Assembly (NCBI GenBank): GCA_946408125.1
Contig: CAMJQW010000009.1
Coordinates: forward strand, 1-64,000
DNA: 64,000 nucleotides
Source: an uncultured Fibrobacter sp.
GTDB lineage: Bacteria > Fibrobacterota > Fibrobacteria > Fibrobacterales > Fibrobacteraceae
Direction of reading: 5' to 3'
The notes beneath the pieces were generated by a model. The model was not told the DNA's origin and did no database searches. It saw nothing but the letters and a program-made list of their open reading frames with translations. How positions within the stretch are numbered: the first letter of the stretch is position 1; every line of letters begins with the position of its first letter. Shown here piece by piece: positions 17,327-27,057 of this stretch. Position numbers and translations under genes: made by a program.

Positions 17327-17401
17327 GGTGGATGTAGCTCAATTGGTTAGAGTCCCAGATTGTGATTCTGGATGTTGCCGGTTCGAGTCCGGTCATCCAC
17401 C
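17327..17401 (+). tRNA. tRNA-His (anticodon GTG)
   Basis: The acceptor GTGGATG pairs with CATCCAC, preceded by the extra G(-1) at 17327 typical of tRNA-His and faced by C73 at 17401. The anticodon arm CCAGA-TTGTGAT-TCTGG gives anticodon GTG. The T arm contains GGTTCGAGTCC. CCA is not fully encoded (the next bases are CGA). Terminators lie on both sides, so it is a single-tRNA unit. Confidence 0.95.
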
Positions 17402-17403
17402 CG

Positions 17404-17437
17404 AAAAAAGGCCCCGCTAAAAAGCGGGGTCTTTTTT
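17404..17437 (+). terminator. terminator after tRNA-His
   Basis: GGCCCCGCT and AGCGGGGTC form a GC-rich stem around a short A loop, followed by TTTTTT. The A run before the stem means it may also end minus-strand transcription from the lipoprotein gene that stops at 17469. Confidence 0.85.
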
Positions 17438-17468
17438 GTTTTCCTCCTAGCAAATTACTTTCGCACGC

Positions 17469-19820
17469 TTACTTGTCGTAGACGACCGCCCTCATGTTGG
17501 CGCGGCATTCCACCCACCTGGTCCCCAAATCAGATCCGACTTCAAGGCTTGCATAGACAAAGACCTCGTAACGGAATTTTTCGGTTTCTTTCTCGAAGGT
17601 ATACAATGTCACTTCATTTTCCATGTCCCAAGCAGACAGGAACAAGAAATTCATCGAATACAGATCGGTTATCGTGACTTGTTCCGTGCTTTTCAGGGTC
17701 AAGCCGCGCGATTTCACCATGGTGGCAAATTCATCGGCCAATGTCTTGGCCTCGTCAAAAAGGGTCGAATCGTAATTGACGATGGTAGTGCCAACCCACG
17801 TCGTCCACTTCGGGTCTTCCGAATAATACCTATAACGAGTCTGCGTCGAATCTATGACAAACTTCAGGTCTTCGGGAATTTCCCTGTACTTGGGAGAATC
17901 ATAGTCCTTTTCCGTTTCCGTGGGAACCTCGTCGATGCCTTCATCCCGAACAATCAGCTTGATGTAAAGCATACCTGACTTAAAGGACCTACCCACGGCA
18001 ACACTGTAAACGAACGTTTCCCCCTGCGTAACTATAATTGAGTAGACTTTCCCACCGGATGTCTTGGAGTAGACATGCGAATCTTCCGTATAATCGTTGT
18101 CCAGAGAATCATTGGAATAGGTTCTCGAGAAGGCAAAGCCGTTCTCCTTGGCGTCGTTGAAAATTTCTTCCATAAAGGAATCGCAACCGCTTCCGCATGC
18201 TTCACTCTCTCCACGCCATACGACCTGTTTTCCATCGGCGTACTCGGAGCGTTCAAAGGGCTTTTTCATATACTTGTCGGCAAAAAACAGTTCCTCCGGC
18301 AATTCCGATGTCTTGGTGGACAATTCCTCGAAACCGGCTTTCAGCACGACCACTTTTATGGCGAAGCCATATTCGAACGCCGACGGGTACGATCCTTTCG
18401 TCAAGGCAATCTTGTAGACCAGGCCATCCTTTTCCATCGCATAGACATAGGAGGTGTCGTCATAATAGGCATATCTCGTCGAGTCATTCCGCACGGCCCC
18501 CTCAAAAGAGAATCCCTTTTTCCCGATAATCTTTACGAGTTCCGCCGCAGCGCTATCCTGGGCCGTAGTCGAAGAGAATTTTGCCTTGTTGGCATAGAAC
18601 CATACCTTCTGCTGGCCCTCGCCCATGCTCGCATAGCCTGTCTTCTTATACATGGAATCCAGGAATTCCAGGTCCGCAGGGAGTTCCGGAACCGTATCGA
18701 ACGGGTTATAGATGGAACTGGATGAGCCATCCTTGTTAGAACTCGAAGAGCCGTCGCTTGCAGAACTCGAGGAGCCGTCGCTTGCAGAACTCGACGAGTT
18801 GTCTTTCGCAGAACTGGAAGAGCCGTCTTCATCCGGAATCAGCCAGCGGCCGCTTTCACACACGAAGTACCCGTTATACAGCTTGCTCAACTTGTTCACG
18901 TTGCGCTTGACTTCGCCTTCGCGCTTTTCGGTACACTGGCCGAGCCCGTAGTTTTCCCACCAGTAGTTCGTCACGTACTTCTCGAACGCGGGCACGGAAT
19001 CCGCATACTTCCAGCCTTCGACATTCTTGCGCACGTTCGCAAGCGTTCCCTTGAGGTCGGCATCGCATACCCAGTCCGCAATCGCGGCCTTCATGTCGGC
19101 ATCTTCCCAGGCGCCGCCTTCCGCAATCGCGATGCTGAACTCGCCCATGCGTTCGGTGAGGCCTGCGACATCCACATCCGCCTGCATCAAGACACTGATG
19201 GCGAGCAGGGCCGCGTTTCCGTCACCCGACTTGAAGATGTTCAGGTCTTCGGATTCGCCGAAGTCGCCCTCGATATTGAACGCCGCGAGGATTTCTTCGT
19301 CCGCCTGCGCCTTCGCGTCAGCAATCGGTTTCTTCTTCTCGGTCACGAGGTACATCACGCGTTCGTATTCCAGGTGCGTGAGCAGGTTGATGTTCACCGT
19401 CTTGCGGTTAGAAAGGTCGGTCAGCGCGCGGAGCGTCACCATGCCCGTAGATTTCTTGCCCGTAATCTCGTCGCGGTAATAACCCGACGCCTCGAGGATG
19501 GCATACTGCGACTTGAGATCGATATCCTTGATAGCAAAATCGCCCTTGTCGCTCTTGATGGAACCCTTGAAGCTCTTGCCCGTCTGCTTGAGCGTAATGC
19601 CGTCAAGTTCCTGCACCGTCACAGCGGAACCTGTAACGAACGGGCCCTTCTGCGTAACGCCGGCCACTTCCCAGTCCGTGACCGCGGTGATGCCAGCATC
19701 TTCCGAAGTACCGCCGGCGATATCATCGGAGCCGGAATCGGAACAGGCAACAAACATGGCCATGCACGCCGACACAAGGAGCGCACCCTTTCCAAAAGCC
19801 TTATAGAAATTCATTTTCAT
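17469..19820 (-). CDS. surface lipoprotein: KGPF N-terminal domain plus three ~110-residue repeats
   Basis: The 783-residue product has a lipobox (MFVAC, Cys26). Its N-terminal domain (about 45-310) begins QKGPFVTGSAVTVQELDG and is shared with at least four other lipoproteins in this window. A poly-Ser linker (about 330-370) follows. Then come three related segments starting ELPADLEFLDSMYKK, ELPEELFFADKYMKK and EIPEDLKFVIDS, each about 110 residues and each containing a GFxF...Y...VY...G-x-VYxI-like core. I do not recognise these segments, and there is no FISUMP domain. The start overlaps the preceding TIGR02147 regulator by four bases, so the two are co-translated. It is probably exposed on the outer membrane; ligand unknown. 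Confidence 0.78.
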   Translation of the reverse strand: MKMNFYKAFGKGALLVSACMAMFVACSDSGSDDIAGGTSEDAGITAVTDWEVAGVTQKGPFVTGSAVTVQELDGITLKQTGKSFKGSIKSDKGDFAIKDIDLKSQYAILEASGYYRDEITGKKSTGMVTLRALTDLSNRKTVNINLLTHLEYERVMYLVTEKKKPIADAKAQADEEILAAFNIEGDFGESEDLNIFKSGDGNAALLAISVLMQADVDVAGLTERMGEFSIAIAEGGAWEDADMKAAIADWVCDADLKGTLANVRKNVEGWKYADSVPAFEKYVTNYWWENYGLGQCTEKREGEVKRNVNKLSKLYNGYFVCESGRWLIPDEDGSSSSAKDNSSSSASDGSSSSASDGSSSSNKDGSSSSIYNPFDTVPELPADLEFLDSMYKKTGYASMGEGQQKVWFYANKAKFSSTTAQDSAAAELVKIIGKKGFSFEGAVRNDSTRYAYYDDTSYVYAMEKDGLVYKIALTKGSYPSAFEYGFAIKVVVLKAGFEELSTKTSELPEELFFADKYMKKPFERSEYADGKQVVWRGESEACGSGCDSFMEEIFNDAKENGFAFSRTYSNDSLDNDYTEDSHVYSKTSGGKVYSIIVTQGETFVYSVAVGRSFKSGMLYIKLIVRDEGIDEVPTETEKDYDSPKYREIPEDLKFVIDSTQTRYRYYSEDPKWTTWVGTTIVNYDSTLFDEAKTLADEFATMVKSRGLTLKSTEQVTITDLYSMNFLFLSAWDMENEVTLYTFEKETEKFRYEVFVYASLEVGSDLGTRWVECRANMRAVVYDK

Positions 19821-20674
19821 TTCCGTTCCTCCCCTTTAAATCTATATTCCTTTTTTGCAGACAGTTTCTCGCTCAGCGGGAACAACTGCAGGTTCAGTCG
19901 GTACACCTGTTCCGTCTCGTCATCTTCCGCGGCAATCGCCACGATGCGGCGGCGGCAAACCGCGAGTTCCTTTTTGATCCGATCATACGCACGGCGCGTA
20001 AGCCCCATGGTCAGCCCCGACATGTCGCGCTCCGAAAGCGGCAGGTCCAAGGCCTTCACCGCAAACTCCCCCATCTGTCGCTGCATATCGCGGGCCGCCA
20101 CGGGGACCGCATCCACGGAGCCCATCGAAACGGACTTGTCCGTCTGGCGGTAGTTTCCGCTCCTGTCCTTCTTCAGGAGCTTCGCACGCACCAGGAAGTC
20201 GAGCGTTTCTGACACTTCGGCTGCCGTGATTGCGGGTTTGCAAGCCCTCGCCATCTCGAGGGGCCTTGCGCCGGGCATGTGCGGGGCAAGCTCGCGCAGC
20301 ACCGGGTTCCTCCAAGACTTAAAATAATCGAATTCCTCGTTCCCGAGCACGCGCACCTTGTGGGCATGCGCCAATGCGCAGCGTTCCTCGAAAGCGGCAC
20401 GCTTCGCCTTGTCGCTCTTTGCATGTGCATACGAGACCATCAGGACAAAGTAAGTCTGCTCGTAACCGGCGAGGCCCATCGCGGCGGCAACGGAACCTGC
20501 GGCATTGACACTCAGGTTCTTCTTTCCCTCGCAAACGTACTTCAAGTACACCGCGGACGTGAAGCCGGCATCGCGGGCAAAGTCGCGCCACGTGAATGCC
20601 GAGCAACGCTTGCGTTCATCGTAGTAGTCCTGGATGAACTTGCGGTAATCTGTGTATTCAACGATTTCCTTCAT
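19817..20674 (-). CDS. TIGR02147/DUF4423 family regulator
   Basis: This 285-residue cytoplasmic protein belongs to the Fibrobacter paralogous family TIGR02147, which has a DUF4423 C-terminal region and is generally taken as transcriptional regulators. The N-terminus MKEIVEYTDYRKFIQDYYDERK is almost identical to the regulator at 26165-27013, as is the central KSDKAKRAAFEERCAL segment, so they are recent paralogues. The first 60 residues (FARDAGFTSAVYLKYVCEGKKNLS) read like a Cro/C1-type helix-turn-helix. The ATG at 20674 is preferred because all three paralogues begin there; an extension to 20713 is not conserved. It overlaps the lipoprotein gene by four bases and probably controls it, directly or by coupling. 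Confidence 0.85.
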   Translation of the reverse strand: MKEIVEYTDYRKFIQDYYDERKRCSAFTWRDFARDAGFTSAVYLKYVCEGKKNLSVNAAGSVAAAMGLAGYEQTYFVLMVSYAHAKSDKAKRAAFEERCALAHAHKVRVLGNEEFDYFKSWRNPVLRELAPHMPGARPLEMARACKPAITAAEVSETLDFLVRAKLLKKDRSGNYRQTDKSVSMGSVDAVPVAARDMQRQMGEFAVKALDLPLSERDMSGLTMGLTRRAYDRIKKELAVCRRRIVAIAAEDDETEQVYRLNLQLFPLSEKLSAKKEYRFKGEERK

Positions 20675-20713
20675 GTACACAAATATAGGTTGTTTTTTTG
20701 CGTTTTGGAACAC

Positions 20714-20759
20714 AAAATCGCCATTTTTGTGCAGATTTTACCATTTTTAGCTAAATTTA
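20714..20759 (-). promoter_or_regulatory. candidate promoter/operator of the first TIGR02147 module
   Basis: The plus strand shows AAAATCGCC at 20714-20722 and TTTTAGCTAAATTT at 20746-20759, 40-85 bases before the regulator start. Related strings, GGCGATTTTAGCTAAATTT and GGCGATTTTAAGCAAATTT, occur at matching distances before the other two regulators. Here the two parts are present, but the GGCGATTTT part is inverted. This suggests a shared, partly rearranged control element. No experiment or alignment beyond reading supports it. Confidence 0.4.
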
Positions 20760-20787
20760 GCAAATTTTAGTATTTTAGAATACAAGC

Positions 20788-20808
20788 CCCGTATTCCTGG
20801 AATACAGG
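20788..20808 (-). terminator. stem-loop after the FISUMP lipoprotein gene
   Basis: On the minus strand CCTGTATTC-CAG-GAATACGGG makes a 9-bp stem with a 3-base loop, 8 bases after the stop at 20816. No T-run follows directly, so termination may be weak and some transcription could read into the next regulator gene. Confidence 0.4.
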
Positions 20809-20815
20809 AGGCCTT

Positions 20816-23128
20816 TTACATGGAACGAATCTTGGTGATCTTGAAGCTGCCGGTAGAGCCGCTTTTAGCCTGAATCACGAACCTTATGGTAGCAAGCATC
20901 GTTGCCGCTTCTTCCCCCGTGACTTTGGCTTCGCCCCAACCGCCCTGTGCGAAGTTTTTCCACTGGGCACACGCTTCGTATTCTTCCGCATGCTTAGGCA
21001 AAGAAACATACGGATAGTCGTGACTAATTTCCTTATCCTTCTCGGCACCGAGAGACAACTCTATCTTCAGTTTCTCATCGGATACATAGGTGACGCAGAG
21101 GCCTCCCGCGAGGGTTAAGTCCGCCGGTTCCGGCGTACCATCCGAGCCCTTGCCCGCCACATCGAAAGCAACGCCGACATAGGGAGTAGCACCCAAATCC
21201 CCTACATCCAGGGCATATGTCGCACAGATGCCGTTACATTCGTCGATAATCGGAGAGAGGGAGTCCTGTGAAGCCCCGTCGGCAACGGGAACAGGCCACG
21301 TCAAGGTAGAAGCGCCATCGAATTCCCCGTCGGTGATGGCATACCAATAACCGGACGTTCCGCTACCGTTGTCAACCCCCGCATCGACAAAGTATTCACC
21401 GTCGCGGCCAGACCAACTGAAAGCTCCCGCCGAATTTAGAGAAGAATCCGCCGATGAACTGGATTTTACATCATTGGCAGAACTGGACGACCAAGGAACC
21501 ACCTCGGTATCTTCGTCCTTGGCGCAGCGGACTGCGAAATAACCGTACTTGCTGGTCGACACATGTAGCGCATAAAGAGAACTCGAAAGCGTCACATAAT
21601 ACGCATCGTCTTCAGTCTGCCCCGTAGAAGTCCAATAAGTTGCATCAGTATTGCCGAAATTCACCGTGCCATCGGAAGTGTTCGTGTACGCCACCCCCGA
21701 AGGCAACGCCGAAAAACCGTATTCGTCAGTACCGTTGATCTGATTGGTCGTATAAAGCTGCCAGCCGCTAGACGCCCTGAGTTTAACGCTCGAAGAATCA
21801 GACGCCCCAGGTTCCCTAACAGATGAGGTCAATCTCAGGAACTCCACCCGAGTCGGGACATGCCACCCCTCGGGGCAAACTCCACGCACCGGATCGGTAA
21901 ACCTGCATTCCATCCCATCACCGCAACCGACGCCTTCTTCCGAGTACAAGCCCGCAGAATCCATCACGGCACTCCACATATAGAGTCTTCCGTACTTCTC
22001 GCACCCATAAGTACTATTGCAAATGCTGCTGGAATCCACGCTGGACGTCCCCTGCAAATACGCGAAGTTCAAGTTCTCCGCCATCCACCACTGTTTTCCG
22101 ATCTTGACCGTCTTGTACACATGCCCGTCGCGCTCATCCGTCAGCATTCCGTATTCGCAGTTATCGACGCTATCGTTCCTGCAGGGTGGTACATACTCCA
22201 CATCAATCCTAGCGGAATCCATCATCCTTTTGGCACGGGCATTCGACTCATATATATTCACGAACGTTTCAAAAGAAGGCACAGTGAATTCGAAACCCCA
22301 GCCTTCGATATTCTTGCGGATGGAATCAAGCTCGCCATTCGAAACGGCAGATATAGCCCAGTCCGTAATCGAGGCCTTCGTGACGGAATCACTCCACACG
22401 CCGGTTTCCACAAACGAATCCTCGAAGCGGTCTATGCGCGCGGCCACGTCAACCTTCTCATTGGAATCATTCGACACCTGCATCAGCACGCTTACCGCGA
22501 GCACGATAGAACCGCGATCAGCCAAATCGAAGATGCTCATGTTCTCAAACGCTTCGGAAGAGCCTGGAATATTGAATGCCCAAAGCACTTCCTGCGAAGC
22601 ATTAAACTTCGCTTCATCAAACGACATCTCCGTATGGGTCACGAGATACATCACGCGCTCGTATTCCAATTCGGTAAGCAAGTTGATGTTTACCTTCTTG
22701 CGGTTTTTCAAATCGCTCAACGCATGGAGCGTAATCTCGCTTTCCGACAGTTTGCCCGTAAGTTCATTGAGGTATTTTCCCGTCACCTCGAATATGGCAC
22801 ACGTCGAAGTCGAAAGCATCACGGAGTCAACGACAAAGTCGCCCTTGCCGCTCTTGGCCGCACTTTCAAAAACTTCACCCGTCAGTTCCATCGTCTCGCA
22901 ATCGATTCCGCGCACGGTCACGGAGGAGCCTTCGACAAACGGGCCCTTCTGCGCCACACCCGTAATTTGCATCGCAACGACACCCATATCCCCCGAGGCA
23001 CCACCGGAAACGTCTTCCTCGCCGCCGGGACTGGAGCTGGAACTGGAACACGCCCAGAACATGGCGCCCAGCACGAGCACACTAAGGGCAGCTTCCCACT
23101 TCAACACAAATTTCTTTATCGTAAACAT
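20816..23128 (-). CDS. FISUMP surface lipoprotein (770 residues)
   Basis: A lipobox (MFWAC, Cys27) and Ser run lead into the shared KGPF N-terminal domain (QKGPFVEGSSVTVRGIDC, about 58-310). One FISUMP domain follows at about 330-545: DERDGHVYKTVKIGKQWWMA, KYGRLYMWSAVMD, VCPEGWHVPTRVEFLRL, FSALPSGVAY and YFAVRCAKD. A second Ser linker precedes a C-terminal domain (about 575-770) with alternating Trp/Tyr and Gly (DGEYFVDAGVDNGSGTSGYW), which looks like a beta-sandwich or carbohydrate-binding-like module but was not recognised. The gene follows the 1002-residue FISUMP gene by 23 bases on the same strand, so it is third in a regulator-led operon. FISUMP proteins have no established function. Confidence 0.82.
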   Translation of the reverse strand: MFTIKKFVLKWEAALSVLVLGAMFWACSSSSSSPGGEEDVSGGASGDMGVVAMQITGVAQKGPFVEGSSVTVRGIDCETMELTGEVFESAAKSGKGDFVVDSVMLSTSTCAIFEVTGKYLNELTGKLSESEITLHALSDLKNRKKVNINLLTELEYERVMYLVTHTEMSFDEAKFNASQEVLWAFNIPGSSEAFENMSIFDLADRGSIVLAVSVLMQVSNDSNEKVDVAARIDRFEDSFVETGVWSDSVTKASITDWAISAVSNGELDSIRKNIEGWGFEFTVPSFETFVNIYESNARAKRMMDSARIDVEYVPPCRNDSVDNCEYGMLTDERDGHVYKTVKIGKQWWMAENLNFAYLQGTSSVDSSSICNSTYGCEKYGRLYMWSAVMDSAGLYSEEGVGCGDGMECRFTDPVRGVCPEGWHVPTRVEFLRLTSSVREPGASDSSSVKLRASSGWQLYTTNQINGTDEYGFSALPSGVAYTNTSDGTVNFGNTDATYWTSTGQTEDDAYYVTLSSSLYALHVSTSKYGYFAVRCAKDEDTEVVPWSSSSANDVKSSSSADSSLNSAGAFSWSGRDGEYFVDAGVDNGSGTSGYWYAITDGEFDGASTLTWPVPVADGASQDSLSPIIDECNGICATYALDVGDLGATPYVGVAFDVAGKGSDGTPEPADLTLAGGLCVTYVSDEKLKIELSLGAEKDKEISHDYPYVSLPKHAEEYEACAQWKNFAQGGWGEAKVTGEEAATMLATIRFVIQAKSGSTGSFKITKIRSM

Positions 23129-23151
23129 GACCTGTTCTCCCTTCCCTAAAT

Positions 23152-26100
23152 TTAATCCTTTACACAGCGGACAGGGTTCCCCGCCACCTTAGCAGCATCA
23201 GACACTTCAGCATTCTTGTCAATACACTGTATAGACATTACACCGCCATTAAGACCATCCGAATCTTCATCAGCGCTCCACCAATAAGACGTATAGCCTG
23301 CATTGCGATAGGCATGTTCATCTTCAACAGAAAAACCAAAGATGTTTACATACCCCGCTGGCAATGCGGAAAAACCAAAATCATCCGTACTTTTTTCATC
23401 ACCACACCAACCAATAGATGACTTAAAATACTTGGCATTCGCTCTTAAGGGATTCTCGCTCGATTCGGCAAGCATTATCCCCCATTCATCCTTTGATGGC
23501 AGATGCCACCCATTAGGACAAATCCCCTGCACTTTTTCAGGAAGTTCGCATGGACCCATAGATCCACAATTCTGAGGATTGTCCTTGTCCATAGCAAGAG
23601 CCACCGAATCAATCGCTGCTGCCCACGTGTAAAGACGGCCAGCCACGTCACAATGGGCTTCGTCATCATCATAGCACCAGCTTTGTTTCTTGAGACTCGG
23701 AGTTTTTACACTATCCGCATAATTCAAATTTTCCGCCATCCATACCTGCTTGCCAATTTTCACAGTTTTGTATGTTTTGCCGTCACGGTCGTCTACAAAG
23801 GTATCATAATTGATTTTCGGATTAAGGTAAGACTCCTTCGAGACACTCCAATCAAAATTCAAAGCATCACCGGAATTTCCACTACTACTTGAAGACAGCG
23901 TAGAAGCCGACCCATCCTTGATACAACGGATGCTGCGTGCATGGTACTTTACATAAGTAGGAATTTCCGCGTGCAAATTACTGTAGCTCAAATCCAAATA
24001 ATAAGCTTCTTCAGACGCATACCAATCAAACTCTGATGAGCTCCAAAACGAAGCATGCATACCTTCATCATAAAAACGGTAAGAATCTTTCTCTCCCGCA
24101 GGAATAGCGGAAAAACCATAATCATCAAAGCCATTTCCATCATCTTTCCAGCCTTTCTTTGACTTAAGCGTCCTGCCCGATATATATTCTTCTCCTGCAT
24201 AAACGTACAGCACCTTCCATTCATCAAAACTAGGCAAATGCCAATCCGAAGGGCAAATACCCTGAACATCCGTCGTACGATAACATCCCGTACCACTTTC
24301 GCTGTAGCCACAGCCTGTCTCGACAGAGTCCATCGCTGCAGCCCATGTATAGAGACGGCCATACTTTTCACAATTTTTTGAGGAATCGTTGTAGCACCAG
24401 CTACGTCCCAAGAGGCTCGGAGTCTTCGCACTATCGGCGTAATTCAGATTCTGCGCCATCCAAACTTGGTCCCCGATTTTCACAGTCTTGTACGTTTGGC
24501 CGTCGCGTTCATCCGTCAAGGTACCGTATTCGCAATTGTCTTCGGTTTCAGTCTTGCACGGAACCGCCAAAGTAACCGAACTGCTACTGGACACACTTGT
24601 CTCGCCACTGCTCGACTGCGGTGTGACGCCGGAGCTAGATTCCGGAACAGTTTCTCCATCCTCCATGACGCAACGGACGGATAACCAGAGGTCCTTAGCG
24701 GCGTATGACTTCAAGCTCACGTCGACATCGTCATAGTCCATGCTCATCGTGGACGCGCAGCCGTTACCGGTCTCTGGAACGCCTTCGCTACCGCACTCCG
24801 TAGAACCCCAGAAGTACGTATCGAGTCCCTTGCCGTAGTAGCCAGGATTGCCGATGCCAGCAGGCAGCGCCGAGAACCCGAAAGCGTCAGTGCCGTTGCC
24901 ACTTTTACCATCCTTGTCACTCCAGCCACTGGTAGACTTCAATTTAGTGGCGGCCCCATCTTCGCCACCCACAGCCTTGACCAAAGCTGCGAAATCAGCT
25001 TCGCTGGGCAAATTCCAGCCATCGGGGCAAGCGGATGTCGCCGCGGTCCAGGTGTAAAGACGGCCGTACTTTGCACAGTTTTCGGCAGAGTCATTATAGC
25101 AGAAACTGGAATCTGTTTCAAAGTTCAGGTTTTCGGCCATCCAGATTTGTTCGCCGAGTTTCACCGTCTTATAAACCTGACCGTTGCGCAAATCCTTCAG
25201 CGCATTTGCGGTCGCGTCGTATTCACTGCCGTCTGCCTTTGCAGAACTGCTTGACAGATCCTCGACCGATGTCGAGGATGACGACCGGAAAGAACTGCTG
25301 CTCAAAACGATGCTGTCACCATCCGCGTAGGCTTCGATGAACTTCTCAAATGCGGCTACCTTGTCGCCGTCGTTCCACGCTTCCACATTCTTGCGGATGG
25401 AATCAAGGCCGTTGCCGGCAATGGCTCCTGCAGCCCAGTCTGAAATCGCTTTCTTCGTATCGGAATCCTTCCACTCGCCGGTTTCCGCGAACGAGTCCGC
25501 GAACTTCTCCACGCGTTTTGCAAGCCCCGCGTCATCCGTTTCGGCCTGCATCATCACACTCACAGCAAGCAGCGCCGCATTCTCGTCGCCCGATTCGAAG
25601 ATATTCAGGTTTTCGAATTCCTCGAAACCGCCCGCGATATCGAACGCCGCAAGCACTTCCTGCTCGGCCTGCGTTTTCGCTTCCGCGAAAGTCTTCCCCT
25701 TTTCGGTCACGAGGTGCAACAGGCGTTCGTATTCCAGGTTCGTGAGGATATTGATGTTCACGTTCTCTCGGTCCTTCAAGTCGGTCAACGCGCGAAGCGT
25801 CAACTCCTTCGAAGACTTCTTACCGGTAATTTCGCTGCGGTACAGACCCGTCACCTCGAACAGCGCGCACGTCGACTTGAGCGAGACATCCTTGACGGCA
25901 AAATCGCCCTTGTCGCTCTTGACTTCTCCTTCGAAGTGTTCATCCGTCAATTGCAACGTCTTGCAATCGATGCCCTGCACCGTCACCGCAGACCCCTTCA
26001 CGAACGGGCCTTTCTGTGCATCACCCGTAATGACGTTCGCGACAATGCCCATGTCCCCCGAAGCACCGCCCGCGACATCCTTGTCGTCAGAACTGGAACA

Positions 26101-26160
26101 CGCCACCGTCATAACAGCCATGGCGGCAGCCCCCAAAATCTTGTTCATCGCTCCTTTCAT
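23152..26160 (-). CDS. FISUMP surface lipoprotein with three FISUMP domains (1002 residues)
   Basis: The lipobox is TVAC (Cys21). The shared KGPF domain spans about 48-280 (QKGPFVKGSAVTVQGIDC), then a Ser-rich linker. Three FISUMP domains follow, starting near 321 (RNGQVYKTVKLGEQIWMAEN), 550 (RDGQTYKTVKIGDQVWMAQN) and 795 (RDGKTYKTVKIGKQVWMAEN). Each has a GRLYTW...CP-x-(G/D)WxLPS block and a C-terminal (R)C(I/V)KD block. Poly-Ser linkers separate them. It starts four bases after the TIGR02147 regulator stop and is followed by another FISUMP lipoprotein, forming a three-gene unit. A start at the internal ATG (26148) is possible. It is probably surface exposed; ligand unknown. Confidence 0.85.
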   Translation of the reverse strand: MKGAMNKILGAAAMAVMTVACSSSDDKDVAGGASGDMGIVANVITGDAQKGPFVKGSAVTVQGIDCKTLQLTDEHFEGEVKSDKGDFAVKDVSLKSTCALFEVTGLYRSEITGKKSSKELTLRALTDLKDRENVNINILTNLEYERLLHLVTEKGKTFAEAKTQAEQEVLAAFDIAGGFEEFENLNIFESGDENAALLAVSVMMQAETDDAGLAKRVEKFADSFAETGEWKDSDTKKAISDWAAGAIAGNGLDSIRKNVEAWNDGDKVAAFEKFIEAYADGDSIVLSSSSFRSSSSTSVEDLSSSSAKADGSEYDATANALKDLRNGQVYKTVKLGEQIWMAENLNFETDSSFCYNDSAENCAKYGRLYTWTAATSACPDGWNLPSEADFAALVKAVGGEDGAATKLKSTSGWSDKDGKSGNGTDAFGFSALPAGIGNPGYYGKGLDTYFWGSTECGSEGVPETGNGCASTMSMDYDDVDVSLKSYAAKDLWLSVRCVMEDGETVPESSSGVTPQSSSGETSVSSSSSVTLAVPCKTETEDNCEYGTLTDERDGQTYKTVKIGDQVWMAQNLNYADSAKTPSLLGRSWCYNDSSKNCEKYGRLYTWAAAMDSVETGCGYSESGTGCYRTTDVQGICPSDWHLPSFDEWKVLYVYAGEEYISGRTLKSKKGWKDDGNGFDDYGFSAIPAGEKDSYRFYDEGMHASFWSSSEFDWYASEEAYYLDLSYSNLHAEIPTYVKYHARSIRCIKDGSASTLSSSSSGNSGDALNFDWSVSKESYLNPKINYDTFVDDRDGKTYKTVKIGKQVWMAENLNYADSVKTPSLKKQSWCYDDDEAHCDVAGRLYTWAAAIDSVALAMDKDNPQNCGSMGPCELPEKVQGICPNGWHLPSKDEWGIMLAESSENPLRANAKYFKSSIGWCGDEKSTDDFGFSALPAGYVNIFGFSVEDEHAYRNAGYTSYWWSADEDSDGLNGGVMSIQCIDKNAEVSDAAKVAGNPVRCVKD

Positions 26161-26164
26161 TTCC

Positions 26165-27013
26165 TTAACCCTTTTTTGTTTTTAAATCTTTCTTGGTTTC
26201 GATCCGCTTGCTCAACGGGAACAGCTGCATATTCATGCGGTACACGCGCTCCGTCTCGTCATCTTCGGTCGCGATCGCCACGACGCGGCGGTAAAAATCC
26301 GCCATTTCCTTGCGAATGCGCTCGTACGAGCGTTCCGTAAGGCCGAGCACGAACCCGGACATGGTGCGCTCGGATAGCGGCAAGTCGATGGCATTGATTG
26401 CGAATTCTCCCATCTGGCGTTGCAGTTCGCGCGCCGCCACGGGCACGACATCCAAGTCGCCCATTGTAATCGTCTTGTCCGTCTGGTGGTAGTTTCCGTC
26501 CCTGTCCCTCTTCAGGAGTTTCAGTTTTACCAGGAAGTTCAGAGTCTCAGTCACCTCGGCCGCGGTAATCGACGGGCTGCAGGCGCGCGCCATCTCGAGA
26601 GGCTTGGCACCCGGCATATGCGGGGCGAGCTCACGCAGCACCGGATTCTTCCACGACTTGAAATAGTCGAATTCGTCGTTGCCCAGCACGCGCATCTTGT
26701 GCGCCTTCGCGAGCGCACAGCGTTCCTCGAAAGCGGCACGCTTCGCCTTGTCGCTTTTCGCGTGCGCATACGAGACCATCAGCACAAAGTAGGTCTGTTC
26801 GTAACCAGCGAGTCCCATGGCGCTCGCGACGGAACCCGCAGAACCGACACTCAGGTTCTTCTTGCCCTCGCAAACGTACTTCAGGAACACCGCCGACGAG
26901 AATCCGGCATCCTGAGCAAACTTCTGCCACGAGAACACGGAACTGCGCTTGCGTTCTTCGTAGTAGTCCAGGATATACTTTCGGTAATCCGTGTATTCAA
27001 CGATTTCCTTCAT
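26165..27013 (-). CDS. TIGR02147/DUF4423 family regulator
   Basis: This 282-residue paralogue of the regulator at 19817-20674 matches it closely through most of its length (QTYFVLMVSYAHAKSDKAKR, ELAPHMPGAKPLEMARAC). They diverge most in the N-terminal DNA-binding-like section (SVFSWQKFAQDAGFSSAVFL) and at the Lys-rich C-terminal end. That pattern fits duplicated regulators that have changed DNA specificity but kept a common signal or partner domain. It ends four bases before the FISUMP lipoprotein gene it leads. A conserved AT-rich element lies 45 bases upstream. Confidence 0.86.
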   Translation of the reverse strand: MKEIVEYTDYRKYILDYYEERKRSSVFSWQKFAQDAGFSSAVFLKYVCEGKKNLSVGSAGSVASAMGLAGYEQTYFVLMVSYAHAKSDKAKRAAFEERCALAKAHKMRVLGNDEFDYFKSWKNPVLRELAPHMPGAKPLEMARACSPSITAAEVTETLNFLVKLKLLKRDRDGNYHQTDKTITMGDLDVVPVAARELQRQMGEFAINAIDLPLSERTMSGFVLGLTERSYERIRKEMADFYRRVVAIATEDDETERVYRMNMQLFPLSKRIETKKDLKTKKG

Positions 27014-27057
27014 AGGTACAAATATACCTACATTTTGATGATTTAGGACATAAATGT

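Noticed and set aside
16869..17453. Minus-strand 192-residue frame covering tRNA-His and the zinc-ribbon gene
   Set aside because: It runs through a tRNA and two terminators, and the plus strand encodes a protein with regular Cys/His modules.
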